DNA from: Leptodactylus fallax
Taxonomy: Eukaryota; Chordata; Amphibia; Anura; Leptodactylidae
Length of the DNA stretch: 64,000 nt
NCBI GenBank assembly: GCA_947044405.1
Contig: CAMRHE010000355.1
Location: 1,426,001-1,490,000 of the forward strand
Direction of reading: 5' to 3'
A program made the position numbers and the translations under genes. Each line of letters opens with the position of its first letter. Within the stretch, counting starts at the first letter, position 1. The notes beneath the pieces are model-generated. The model had not been told where the DNA came from, searched no databases, and saw nothing but the letters and a program-made list of their open reading frames with translations. Below, one piece after another: positions 49,054 to 60,323 of the stretch.

Positions 49054-50078
49054 CTGAAATGACAACAGAATGAAGTTACAATGTTAGCTTTAATAATGCC
49101 ATGCTAAATATCAGCCTTATACACGGTCTCCAAGTATGTAACTTACACCTCATCCAGACAACAGTGCTGTGTTCACCCAAGGGTAATCCATTTTTACGGA
49201 TCCCTCATACACATGAGTCTATTGTGGGATCTGTGAAATCGGCCCATTAAATAGCATGTTTTTTCGGCTCATTCACATGGACCATTAAAACAAGTCTATG
49301 GGCTGCGTGCTGGTTGTTACTACAAGAGTTAGCTCACAGCCATTGAATCCGGTTGTGTGAATGAGCACTTAGAATTCCCATCACCTGGTAACATCTCATA
49401 AGCTATGAGGTCTATTGCTTGCTTAGGATCAAAATAAGCAACTAAGTAACTGTTTTTTCGGTACAATAAGGAGACCCTCTAAGCCATTTCAGGATTTCCT
49501 AACCACAGCTCGCAGTTAAGATAAAGAACAATGCGGGTATTAGGTTCCCATAACAATTAGGTCATATAAGGAAACCTGGACTGATTACTATGCGAAAAGT
49601 CACTAGTATTATGACATGTTCCAGAAAGACAGAGACAAGAAGTTTTAATAGTCTTTGAAGCTTTATGGAAGTTACTAATAAATTCTTCAAAAGGAAACTA
49701 CCAAAAGATGGTATGAAGACGGGTGTGGAGGCTCTGGGGTAGCAAGGAAAGTCCACTAGTAATTTTGTAGGGCAAATTAGAAAATGTCCAATGATTAATG
49801 TACAAGTTCAATACAAAAAAAAGGACACACCAAGGCCCTATTCAGATGAATGTACTGAGTTGTTTTGCTTATCTTTTACAGGGAGACTAGAGCAATAATA
49901 TGGGCTTCTTTAGCACTTGTTACAGATTTATACAGTATAATAATAGTGCTATACTGTATAAAGGGCCAAGAAATAATGTGAATTTATTCATTTATTAAAG
50001 GGGGTTTTCTTACATTCAGCACTCATCACCTACCTCCACTGATAACTAGAACAGAAGTCCCAAGACTTAGAGAAAAAC

Positions 50079-50165
50079 AAGTTTGAAGTCTTATGCAAAT
50101 GAGTCAGTTGGTGCACTGGAGGCGGGTCTTCACCAAATGTCTCATTTGCATAAGACTTCGAACTT
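50079..50165. repeat. Hairpin with 35-bp arms
   Basis: Left CAAGTTTGAAGTCTTATGC pairs with right GCATAAGACTTCGAACTT. The arms are about 35 bp around a loop of about 16 bp. Probably the centre of a larger MITE beginning near 49998 (TTAAAGGGGG-like). Confidence 0.7.
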
Positions 50166-51401
50166 ATTTTTCCTCCTGATCTACAAAGGTGACATACATA
50201 ACTAAGGCATGTTATCACTGTAATGTGCTCTGTAACATGGTGGTGGCAGCTGAATATGCTTGAGAGAGATGGTATACGACAGACGTCCTTTATGGGTTAC
50301 GCATTTGGGATCTGCACATCACTAATGGGGAACTTCTACTAATATTTTTCTGACTTTTCTTGTCATGTGAAGTCCATAATTGTTCTATTTATTTTAAGGA
50401 ACGTTGCCCTCGCAACATCCATACTAAGAGGAAGTTAAAGTTTCGTATAAACATCTCACAACAGGGCACAAGACGTGCTTTAACTTAGTAACAAACAGTA
50501 TGTTGTAACTATTTACGCACAGCCCGTCATGTGACGCGATACATACATTAAACAAACAGTGCCATTTTATTGAAATTGTTAAAGTGGCCGATGCTCACAA
50601 ATTCTCCACAAGCCTCGTGGCACCCTCAAGCCAAGTCTGACACACGATATTTACTGTAAACCTAGTAGTACATTTACTACTCTTCATTAGATTTTTCTCA
50701 TGACCAAAGATTCATTCACACCACAGTACAAGTCTGACTCCAATTTCCTTAAATGCGTGTGGTATTTCCAAGAATTTTTTTGTGCTTGTGTGTCTGAATG
50801 GAGAAACATGTTTCTCATTTATAATGAATTGCAGGAGTCAGTCATAGCGTGGAGAACAGCAGCGCGGAATACACAATGAGAAGATTTCACAACATGTCGC
50901 CCGGGGCATCAATGCATTTTAAACAGTCTATCAAAAAGAATGTACCATGAATATTAGTATTAATAATAACGCATACAGCCGGCCTCACTTTAATTACATT
51001 CATATACGCAAAAGGGACAGGAAAGTGTGACTGCTTGGCAAGTACTCACAAAGAAGGAAAAAGGCAGAATGCTGCTTTACGTGGTATACATCAGGTCCTA
51101 TAAACTGGTTGCAATTAACAGAATAATATTAATGAGCAAGGTGCAATTGCAGGGGGGTTTGCACTGACTATGGATACTATTATATGTTGGCTGAGCCATA
51201 ACCATGTGCAGATTGTCATTGCCACTTGCTGCTTGATTTATGTTAGAAGTAGAGGTGCAGCACGACTTTCTGCAGGAATCGGCAGATCTGAAAGTGGCTA
51301 AAAACCAAGCTGACATGAGGATGGTGCATTTGACTGTCTGCTAACAACAGCGCAATTTTGTGTGCATTACCCCTAAAATCACAACACCATTAACAATCCA
51401 T

Positions 51402-51441
51402 ATTAAAAGGGAATGTGTCACCACATTCCCTTTTAATATGC
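51402..51441. repeat. Near-perfect 40-bp palindrome
   Basis: ATATTAAAAGGGAATGTG and CACATTCCCTTTTAATAT are exact complements around a short loop. The tip wording is shared with other TTAA-type hairpin elements. Confidence 0.85.
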
Positions 51442-52957
51442 AGTGAAAAATCCTGATTTCAGCAGTGTATCACTGACCTGTCTGTAATAAAAATAAATAT
51501 TAATATAAATATATTTATATATTATATAGTGTAGCTGAACAGGGTGCTGCAAACCACAAGTTCTGAGGATTTGTGAACAGTGGTCTTCCCCCACCCTACT
51601 GCCACAGATTGACAGCCTTTTCCCTATTACTGTGCATAGGGAGAAAGTGGTCAATCAGTAACTAGTGGGCAGGGTTAGCCCACAGATCATAAATAAGAGG
51701 ATTACAGAGGGCAAGCAAACCAGTGAGAAGAGTCCAGGCTCACACACCTCATAAACAGTCACTTCATAAATACTACATCATATTGACAAGTAAATAACAC
51801 TAATAATGGTGTCTGTCACTACTTTGTGTTACCCTCAGATAGACTGAGTAATGGGATTACCGGGGAGAATATACAGATTACCAAATGCTATATACCAGAT
51901 ACCACAGAGATTCACCATGTGGGCTATATATTATTCATGCAGACTTGATCATAGGATTAAAATTCCTTATTACTAAAGATCAGTAATCTTGAGGAGTCTC
52001 ATGACATTCTGAACAGCGGAAAGACTGTTCTAAAATTAAAATGTGTTTCCACTGGAAAAGAAAATAATGGCCATTTTCTTGATTTTTTTTAAGCCTCTGC
52101 TATTTGGACAAGTCACTGTCTCCTAGGATCCCAGGCACTATAATTAGATCCGAGGCCTGAATGGACAGAGTTACTGAGCCTGAAAACGTCAATGTACAGG
52201 ACAGCTCTGCAAGAAATCTATGCTCCGCAGACAAACAACCTCTCAACATTACAGCTCGTAGAAAGTAGTAATAATTGTGATGTACACACACCCAACAACA
52301 AAAAAAAGTATATATTAGAACGAACAGCTGAGTCACTGACCAAAAAGATACCCTTTACATTCAATGTCGTGCCTGAGCGGCCAGCAGCATGTTATAGAGC
52401 AGGCGTAGCTGAGCAGATTGATATATAGTTTTGTGGGAAAATGAGTAAAAGTTGTCATTTTTTTTTATATTTCTGCTACTTCTTTGAGTCCAGTGGGCGG
52501 TCCTATTCAATGACTAGATTGTAATATAGTGATGTTTCGGTTGATCAGAACTTCTCCAAGCATGACCTGTTAGATACAATGGAGGCAGATGGGAGGACGT
52601 AATGCCTTCGTATAACTGATGGATAGCTATATATGAAACTCTGCAAGTGATAAAAGTGAAGTTTATGTATAATATACACAGAAATTTACCATAAGTGTGC
52701 GCCGTGGATTTCTTGTACTATTTATCTAGATAGGAGACACCACTCGCTGAGCGCCACAATTCTTATTACTATCCAATGACTGAAGGTGTTCCCTCTGTGA
52801 CATGCATACAGAGATGGCTGTAGGACCGTCCATCTGACTTTTAAGCACAGAATGAGCAGAGTAAATGACAAGTTCTACTGAATCTTTTCCCACAAAACTA
52901 CAGTCAGTCAGCTCCTCCTGCTCTATAATATGTTACCTACAGACAAGGCGGCATGTA

Positions 52958-53225
52958 CAGTACAGACCAAAAGTTTGGACACACCTTCTCATTCCAAGAG
53001 TTTTCTGTATTTTCATGACTATAAAAATTGTAGATTCACACTGAAGGCATCAAAACTATGACTTAACACATGTGGAATTATATACTTAACAAAAAAGTGT
53101 GAAACAACTGAAAATATGTCTTATATTCTAGGTTCTTCAAAGTAGCCACCTTTTGCTTTGATTACTGCTTTGCACTCTCTTGGCATTCTCTTGATGAGCT
53201 TCAAGAGGTAGTCACCTGAAATGGT
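52958..53225. repeat. Left long inverted repeat of the DD38E element
   Basis: Reverse complement of 54317-54585, including a copy of the last coding stretch of the transposase (AGGTAGTCACCTGAAATGG end; CTTGATGAGCTTCAAGAGG). A few mismatches only. Confidence 0.9.
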
Positions 53226-53371
53226 TTTCACTTCACAGGTGTGCCCTGTCAGGTTTAATAAGTGGGATTTCTTGCCTTATAAATGGGGTTGGGACCATCA
53301 GTTGTGTTGTTCAGAAGTCAGGTGGATACACAGCTGATAGTGCTACTGAATGGAGTGTTAAAATTTGTATT

Positions 53372-54421
53372 ATGGCAAGAAAAAAGCAGCTAAGTAAAGA
53401 AAAATGAGTGGCCATCATTACTTTAAGAAATGAAGGTCAGTCAATCCGAAAAATTGGGAAAACTTTGAAAGTATCCCCAAGTGCAGTGGCCAAAGCCATC
53501 AAGCGCTACAAAGAAACTGGTTCACATGAGGACCGCCCCAGGAAAGAAAGACCAAGAGTCTCTGCTGCGGAGGATAAGTTCATCCGAGTCACCAGCCTCA
53601 GAAATCGCAGGTTAACAGCAGCTCAGATTAGAGACCAGGTCAATGCCACACAGAGTTCTAGCAGCAGACACATCTCTACAACAACTGTTAAGAGGAGACT
53701 GTGTGCAGCAGGCCTTCATGGTAAAATAGCTGCTAGGAAACCACTGGTAAGGACAGGCAACAAGCAGAAGAGACTTGTTTGGGCTAAAGAACACAAGGAA
53801 TGGACATTAGATCTGTGGAAATCTGTGCTTTGGTCCGATGAGTCCAAATTTGAGATCTTTGGTTCCAACCACTGTGTCTTTGTGCGATGCAGAAAAGGTG
53901 AACGAATGGACTCTACATGCCTGGTTCCCACCGTGAAGCATGGAGGAGGAGGTGTGATGGTGTGGGGGTGCTTTGCTGGTGACACTGTTGGGGATTTATT
54001 CAAAATTGAAGGAATACTGAACCAGCATGGTTACCACAGCATCTTGCAGCGACATGCTATTCCATCTGGTTTGCGTTTAGTTGGACCATCATTTATTTTT
54101 CAACAGGACAATGATCCCAAACACACCTCCAGACTGTGTAAGGGCTATTTGACCAAGAAGGAGAGTGATGGGGTGCTACGCCAGATGACCTGGCCTCCAC
54201 AGTCACCAGACCTGAACCCAATCGAGATGGTTTGGGGTGAGCTGGACCGCAGAGTGAAGGCAAAAGGGCCAACAAGTGCTAAGCATCTCTCGGAACTCCT
54301 TCAAGACTGTTGGAAGACCATTTCAGGCGACTACCTCTTGAAGCTCATCAAGAGAATGCCAAGAGTGTGCAAAGCAGTAATCAAAGCAAAAGGTGGCTAC
54401 TTTGAAGAACCTAGAATATAA
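53372..54421 (+). pseudogene. DD38E Tc1-like transposase with early nonsense codon
   Basis: The natural start is probably ATG at 53372 (MARKKQLSKEK). Codon 12 is TGA (53405-53407), probably CGA mutated at a CpG. The frame is then open for 337 codons to the stop at 54419-54421. Past the stop, the HTH region covers about 5-100 and the catalytic residues are Asp144 (WSDES), Asp234 (FQQDNDPKH) and Glu273 (NPIEMVW), numbered from 53408. The second Asp and the Glu are 38 residues apart: DD38E, a spacing I recall for the published Intruder group. Only one lesion is seen, so this is a young, nearly intact copy. Reinitiation at a later ATG would lose part of the DNA-binding domain. Confidence 0.85.
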
Positions 54422-54640
54422 GACATATTTTCAGTTGTTTCACACTTTTTTGTTAAGTATATAATTCCACATGTGGAAAATTCATAGTTTTGATGCCTTC
54501 AGTGTGAATCTACAATTTTTATAGTCATGAAAATACAGAAAACTCTTGGAATGAGAAGGTGTGTCCAAACTTTTGGTCTGTACTGTACATCGTGACAGAT
54601 TCCCTTTAAAGTGGATATGTCAGCTCTTAGTACACAATTG

Positions 54641-56149
54641 TCTTAGCCAACAATTCTGAGGCATATCTTTTTAGAACTCTGCAGTGTTATTCCTCAGTTA
54701 TTCCTCCAGGAAATATATGACTAACTTAGCAATTATTCCTCTTAGCAATGAAGCCTGTCACTATGCACATCGCCACTGTCCAATCCGTACTGTGTTTCAC
54801 ATTGTGGGAGAATCCTCTATTGGTACTGTAAGGCAATACACTGAACAGGTTGTACAGAAACAGCACAACTTATGTCTCGTATCAGGTAATACAACTGGTG
54901 CCTAGTGCAAACTCCTTGGGCAGTTACATCCCTATTTTATGTAGTTCACTTGCTTTGACACATACATGGCAACAGAATTAGCATCTCATCTCACCATCAT
55001 TAGAGGGAGAGAGAAGCGGGCGTCATTTTGGTAACTTTTGCTGCACAGCCAGTAACCTGCGGTAGTGTTTTGTGATTGCCAGCAATGTTAAGGAGCTATA
55101 GTGTATACAGCACCTTAGAAAGCACCTTAGAAACTTGTATGTTAGGGGCTAGAGTGAAAGAATTAATTTCCCTGGTAGTTATATGACCTTACTGGCGCCA
55201 TTCTACCGATTAAGAACGTTTCTTAGAATTTATCTTTCAAAAAGGAATTAACATTTTTTTTTTTCATAAAACAACATATAAAATCATGTAGGCAGTTGAA
55301 GAGAACCTTCTAAACCACATCAGTCTGTTGTGCCGGCATATTCTATAAACAGAGGTGTATGTAATAAAGCACACAGACAGTACAAAGGCAAAGAATGATG
55401 CAGTAATGTGGCCACAATTCCTATGTCATCATACAAAACCACAATAGCTTTTACATTTACTGCTGGCAGGATGCTTTACATGCAACACTAATTTAAATTA
55501 AGTAAATGCTACAGAATTTACAGGACTTTCACAACAGGTTACCAATATCAGATTGGTTGTGGTCTAACTCTTTGCCACCTTCAGCAAGCAGCTGTTTGAC
55601 AGTACGTCGCTCAGACAAACACTGCCTCCTCATCATTGTGTACAACTGGCTGCCTGAACGCTGTCTACTTGGAATCAGCGGTGCAGGATATTGCAGATAA
55701 ACCCTGATCATTTCAATGGAATAAAGCTATAATACTGATGCTGCTAAACAGACAGAATGCAGCTACTAGGTGTTATGTACATAATATAGAAGTGTCAGCG
55801 ACTGATCAGCAAGGGTGTGGAGAGTCAAACACACAACGACCTGATATTGGTAGCCTATCCTAAGGAGAAGCCTTCCAAATAGAGATATAGAAAATGGTTT
55901 CACTTTTTAATATTGGTTAAAAACATTACTACTGGAAGACACATGGATCCCCAGATGGAGGGCTGATGGGAGTCAATTTCAATACTACAGGTAAAACATT
56001 AGGTTAGAAATCCAACAATACACAGCCAAAGCAAACTCAGTACCAGTTACCGCCACAGCTCAAAAGTTAGAACTTCGTCCACTTGCCCTATCCCAGTCAC
56101 TTATGTTCTTCATCTCCTCCTCTTGAAACTGGGAACAGAAAAAGTTTTA
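54641..56149. other. Intronic sequence, nothing recognised
   Basis: No exon-like, RNA or bounded repeat signal. Poly-T at about 55255-55265. Confidence 0.4.
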
Positions 56150-56503
56150 AAAGGGATTTTCAAAGAGTTAAAGTATTGATAACCTATCCTTTGCATAGGT
56201 CATCAATAGCTGACTGGTGGAGGACAGACATCCAGAACCCCCACAGATCATCTGCTTGAAGCAACAGGCCAGTAAAGTCACATTATTTAGTCATGTGGCC
56301 TGTTTGCAGCTCAGTCCCATTCAACTGAAAAGGAGCTAAGCTGCAATATCAAACAAAGTCCCTAGGCAGTGTTCACCCCAAGGGTGTTGTCTTTTCAAAC
56401 AGCAGATGTGTGGAGATACCGGGTGAACGACCCCCACAGATCTGATACTGAATCTATCCTACCAATCGGCGATCAATATGTAACTCTTTGAAAACCCCTT
56501 TAA
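56150..56503. repeat. Hairpin MITE, TTAA-type ends
   Basis: Left AAAGGGATTTTCAAAGAGTT and right AACTCTTTGAAAACCCCTTT are complementary, with TTAA at both tips. The inner TCATCTGCTTGAAGCAACAG region is only loosely paired. A poly-A run follows at 56689-56704. Confidence 0.65.
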
Positions 56504-59500
56504 GCTACAGCAGGCATTCTGGAAGTTATGGAATCATTGTTTTGTCACCAGGCCACAGAAATACACACCAGGTTCCATTTTCTTGGTCATGATTTACACC
56601 AAATTCAGTGCAGTCCCCACCAAATCGGGTACATTATTTTAATCTACGAGAAGTATATAATTTCAATAAGGGTTCTGAGGATGTCTTAAAAAAAAAAAAA
56701 AAAAAGAGGTTTTACCTGGAATCAGTCTTTAACACATACAACAGAATGTAAAAACAACTTATACACAAAGTGATCAAATGCAATCGAAAAGCAGAATATA
56801 CATGAAAGTATGTACACAAGAATTGTACTGGTGACATCAGAGCAACTGACTCCACAAACACCTGCCCCTTCTGTGTGAAGTGGGATTTGATCAGACAGGG
56901 TTAATGAACTAAAAAAATATATGCCAGCCTGTACAGCAGGACAGAAAGCCACAGGGCACAGAGCAATTTGTGTGCGCAGTGTGCTGCACATCATTTCCAT
57001 TAAGGAGGGAATTACATAGCACATTTCCAATGACTGCCCATCGCATAGAATGATCCACAAGCCAAAGCACATGTACAGCTGCAGACACAACAGTGTTTGC
57101 CCAGCTCATCTATGGCAAAACAGGGGGACAGATAGACCCAGTATGCACATGGACAAAACTGTATTATAGACCTGATCATGTCATCCAGGACTCAGCTCCA
57201 TGAACAATATTCCAGAGGTCTACAAAGCAAGAAATAGTAGTGTTACATACAGAAAAAGGGAAAAAGACAGCTCATCTAAAATAATGAACGCTTTCATATC
57301 AATAGCAGCATGGGGACTGAAATGTGTACAAAATTGAAAGGGGGGCCATGGAGAAAGCAAAGGTGAGCAATATGATCATCAGAGAGCTCTCAAAAAGTTA
57401 CTAACCTAATAAAACCATTGAGGCACATGCAGAGTTTGCTGCAGATTTGTTACCGATTTCTGTAAGATTCAGCTGTAATCTTTGAATCTAACCACATATT
57501 ATCAGAACAAAGAAATAAAAAGTTATTCAAAGGGCATTTTCCTAAAACTATGCAATACTCTTACTATAGGTTTATGGCAAATTCAGCATCAAAAAGGTAT
57601 AATCTGATGGGTCCAGCCATTAGTTTGGAGGGAAATTCTCTTATTAAACTAAGGTTCTGTTTATTGTTACTTTACATTCTTTAACTGCTGAAAGTACAGA
57701 CAAGAGGACAAACTGCGATTGCAAAAAGAGATAAGAATATTGAACAAGTTCCTTCTGAAGTCTTGAAACAGCAAAGTTCAAGAGGGGAAACTGGAGAGGA
57801 GCAATAACAGGGAGGGCGGGAGGATCTAGATAAAGCAGAGTGGCAGAGGACGGCGAGTGGCCGTTTCAGGACATACAGCCTGACATTTATTTCCGTACAT
57901 CATGTAGATCGCAGCATATAATTTGTGGAGTCTTGAAAGCGGATGTATGCATCAATCATACAAATAGTCGACAGAACTTTTCCTGCAGGTATAAATAGTT
58001 CAATGGCTATAAAATGAAAGCAAGAACAAAAAGATTAATCTAAAATTAATGAATCGGTATAGATGGAAAGCTTTTTCAATGATAGGCTCTAATGTTCCCT
58101 TTCTAAATATAGCATCTAATTCTTCACATCTGCTCTCAGAATGTAGAAAATGCAATTTAGATAAAGACTGAGAGGAAAGGCAAGGGAATTATAAAATGGT
58201 AACCACTCTAGTTACAGGGGGGACAGAAAACAATTCTGACTTCTGCAATTCAGGTTTCTAGCCCATTCCTAGCAGTACAGGCCCAAAGCCTGAGGCTGCA
58301 CTGCTGAGGGATTTTGATGATATTTCCTACTGTTATTTGTCAAGTGTAATGTTGTCATGGAGAGTCAAATTAACATGAAGAGGACAATAGGAGTATGAAC
58401 AAGGACGTGGGTGATTATTCCAATTCCCAAGCACGGTCACTTAAGTTCCCTCTCAAATTGTCAGGGCAGCTGTATTGAGACCACATTAACGGTATATCGT
58501 CTATGGAGGCAGAACCTTTATACATTTGCCTCCAAGAGCTGAAGTTTTGTGTGGTTTGGCTACTGGAGATTTTGAGCTCTGTATCTCCATCTGCGCAGAA
58601 GAGGATACAGACGAGAGCCATCAGCAAAACCATCAAATGGACAAATGACTTGTGTGCCACCATCTTATATCCTATGAAGACTGAGAACTGTAAATGGTTT
58701 ACATACCCCATACATGGCCTCCCAGGGGCCTACTACTGAGCAGCTAGGAGAATATATCTGCACATGTAGATGCTACAGTTTAGTAAATGTTAGGAAATAT
58801 TTTTATGAAATAACCAACCCCCTTAAAAGGTGTATTTGTACATGCCCAAAGGCCCTTTTGCTGTGATTTTCACAAAATTGTGACAAAAACACTGCGGTGG
58901 TACAGTTTGTGTAACCACTGTGATTTTTGTCAAACTGAAGGTTTGGGTTTTTTTGCTGTGGCTTTGCAGAAATTGCAGAAAAAGGCATTCACAAAACCCA
59001 GCACATGTGAATACACGCTCGCCAGTCAATGATTAGATTGCCTAAAACTGTCATGGCAACGGGTTTTTAAGCAAATAAATAAATAGGCCAATCGCTGGGT
59101 TATCATTCCAAGTGATATCTGCTAATGAAGTACATGCAGCAGCCGTTGTCATGGTAACCAGTGAAGTCACTCCTAGCACATCAGGAGTCAGCGATAGAAA
59201 GTCATGCAGAGCAGACATATTCATGTACTGTACTTGTCTCTAGGCTCTGCTCCAGCAGCTGTACATGCCGCACACAACGCCAAGAAACCAATTAGATTTT
59301 GGGGGAGAGCTAATAAGCAATGCAGAAAAGAAGAGTAAATACACTGTTTACACCATAAGCCCAACAATATCTTCATTAGACTGCCTTCACAAGAGTTTAC
59401 ATTCGCTTGATTGCTGTATTATCCCACAAGTTGGCTGACAACATGGGCAAAAGCCTGCATGCAATGTGTACCGACATCTAGAGAAAACCAAGGGGGATGC

Positions 59501-60017
59501 AGGTCAGATTTCTACCTTTGGTTATGTAGAATAGTGTTAGAAATTATGAACAGAGCTATTGTTCAGATTAACACAATTGTGCGGCGCCCACACGACACCG
59601 CAACGCCAATTACTGTGGTAGAAACAGGTGATACAAAGGCTGGTAAGGTATTGGCTACTTGGGATTTGATAAACGATTTATCCTGAGGACAGGATGGATA
59701 ACCTATCTATAGCAGACGAGTAGTAGACCGGAATTTGCACAGCTCTGTACACTGTGTAGTGGCTGGCAAAGTTACTGCAAGCCCAGTCCCATCAACCACC
59801 AGCAGTGAAAGTCTGACAGGGCTCTGTTCATACTTTACTTTTTTGCTACTGTTGAAGGTATATATCAGGACTAAAACCCAAAGTCTCTGACATGTACAGT
59901 ATGACTCTATATTAGCATACTGTACAAGTATATGCCCAAAGGGCGCTTTTGGCATACATGGGGCCCCATGGATAGTTTAGTGAGCACATATGGCACATTT
60001 GCATATGTGAAACCTAA
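56504..60017. other. Intronic sequence with weak repeat traces
   Basis: At about 58805-59010 GGCCCTTTTGCTGTGATTTT and AAGGCATTCACA-like arms suggest a decayed hairpin MITE. Otherwise no recognised feature. Confidence 0.4.
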
Positions 60018-60320
60018 GGGTGTGTTCACTCGGCGCCGGAATTTTCGCACGGTCTGCCGCACATCAGCGTTCCCTCACGGCATCCCGCTACTGATTAGGC
60101 CTGGATGAATGGGCCTAATCAGGAGGGAGTCTCAAGCCGCAGGAGGAATCCCCCTGAAGATGGGTCATGTCGCCTTTTTTTCCTCGAGGAAAAAAAAAAC
60201 AAAAAAAAAAAAAACGCTACTGACTCCCATTGAAATGAATAGGAGGCATTTTTTCAGACGGATTTTGAGGCGGATTCCATGTCAAAATCTGCGGCCAAAA
60301 AACCCTGTGTGAACACAGCC
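60018..60320. repeat. MITE, TIR GGGTGTGTTCAC, TAA duplication
   Basis: Left GGGTGTGTTCACTCGG and right CTGTGTGAACACAGCC, flanked by TAA at 60015-60017 and 60321-60323. Inner A-rich loop (60189-60213). Fits the GGGT...TTCAC group seen elsewhere in the window. Confidence 0.7.
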
Positions 60321-60323
60321 TAA

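Larger units (their letters stand above)
52958..54585 (+). mobile_element. Tc1-like DD38E element in SNRK intron
   Basis: 1628 bp between TA at 52956-52957 and 54586-54587, with tips CAGTACAGACCAAAAG at both ends. The inverted repeats are unusually long, about 268 bp (52958-53225 with 54317-54585), and run into the end of the transposase gene. It is transcribed opposite to SNRK. Confidence 0.93.
52375..54640. repeat. Hairpin MITE split by the DD38E element
   Basis: The left arm 52375-52480 (TTATAGAGCAGGCGTAGCTG; TAGTTTTGTGGGAAAA) pairs with right-arm sequence at 52860-52955 (TTTTCCCACAAAACTA; AGCTCCTCCTGCTCTATAA). The Tc1 element entered just beyond this right arm, and GACAGATTCCCTTTAAAG follows it at about 54594-54611, a typical MITE tip. 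The right limit is approximate. Confidence 0.6.
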
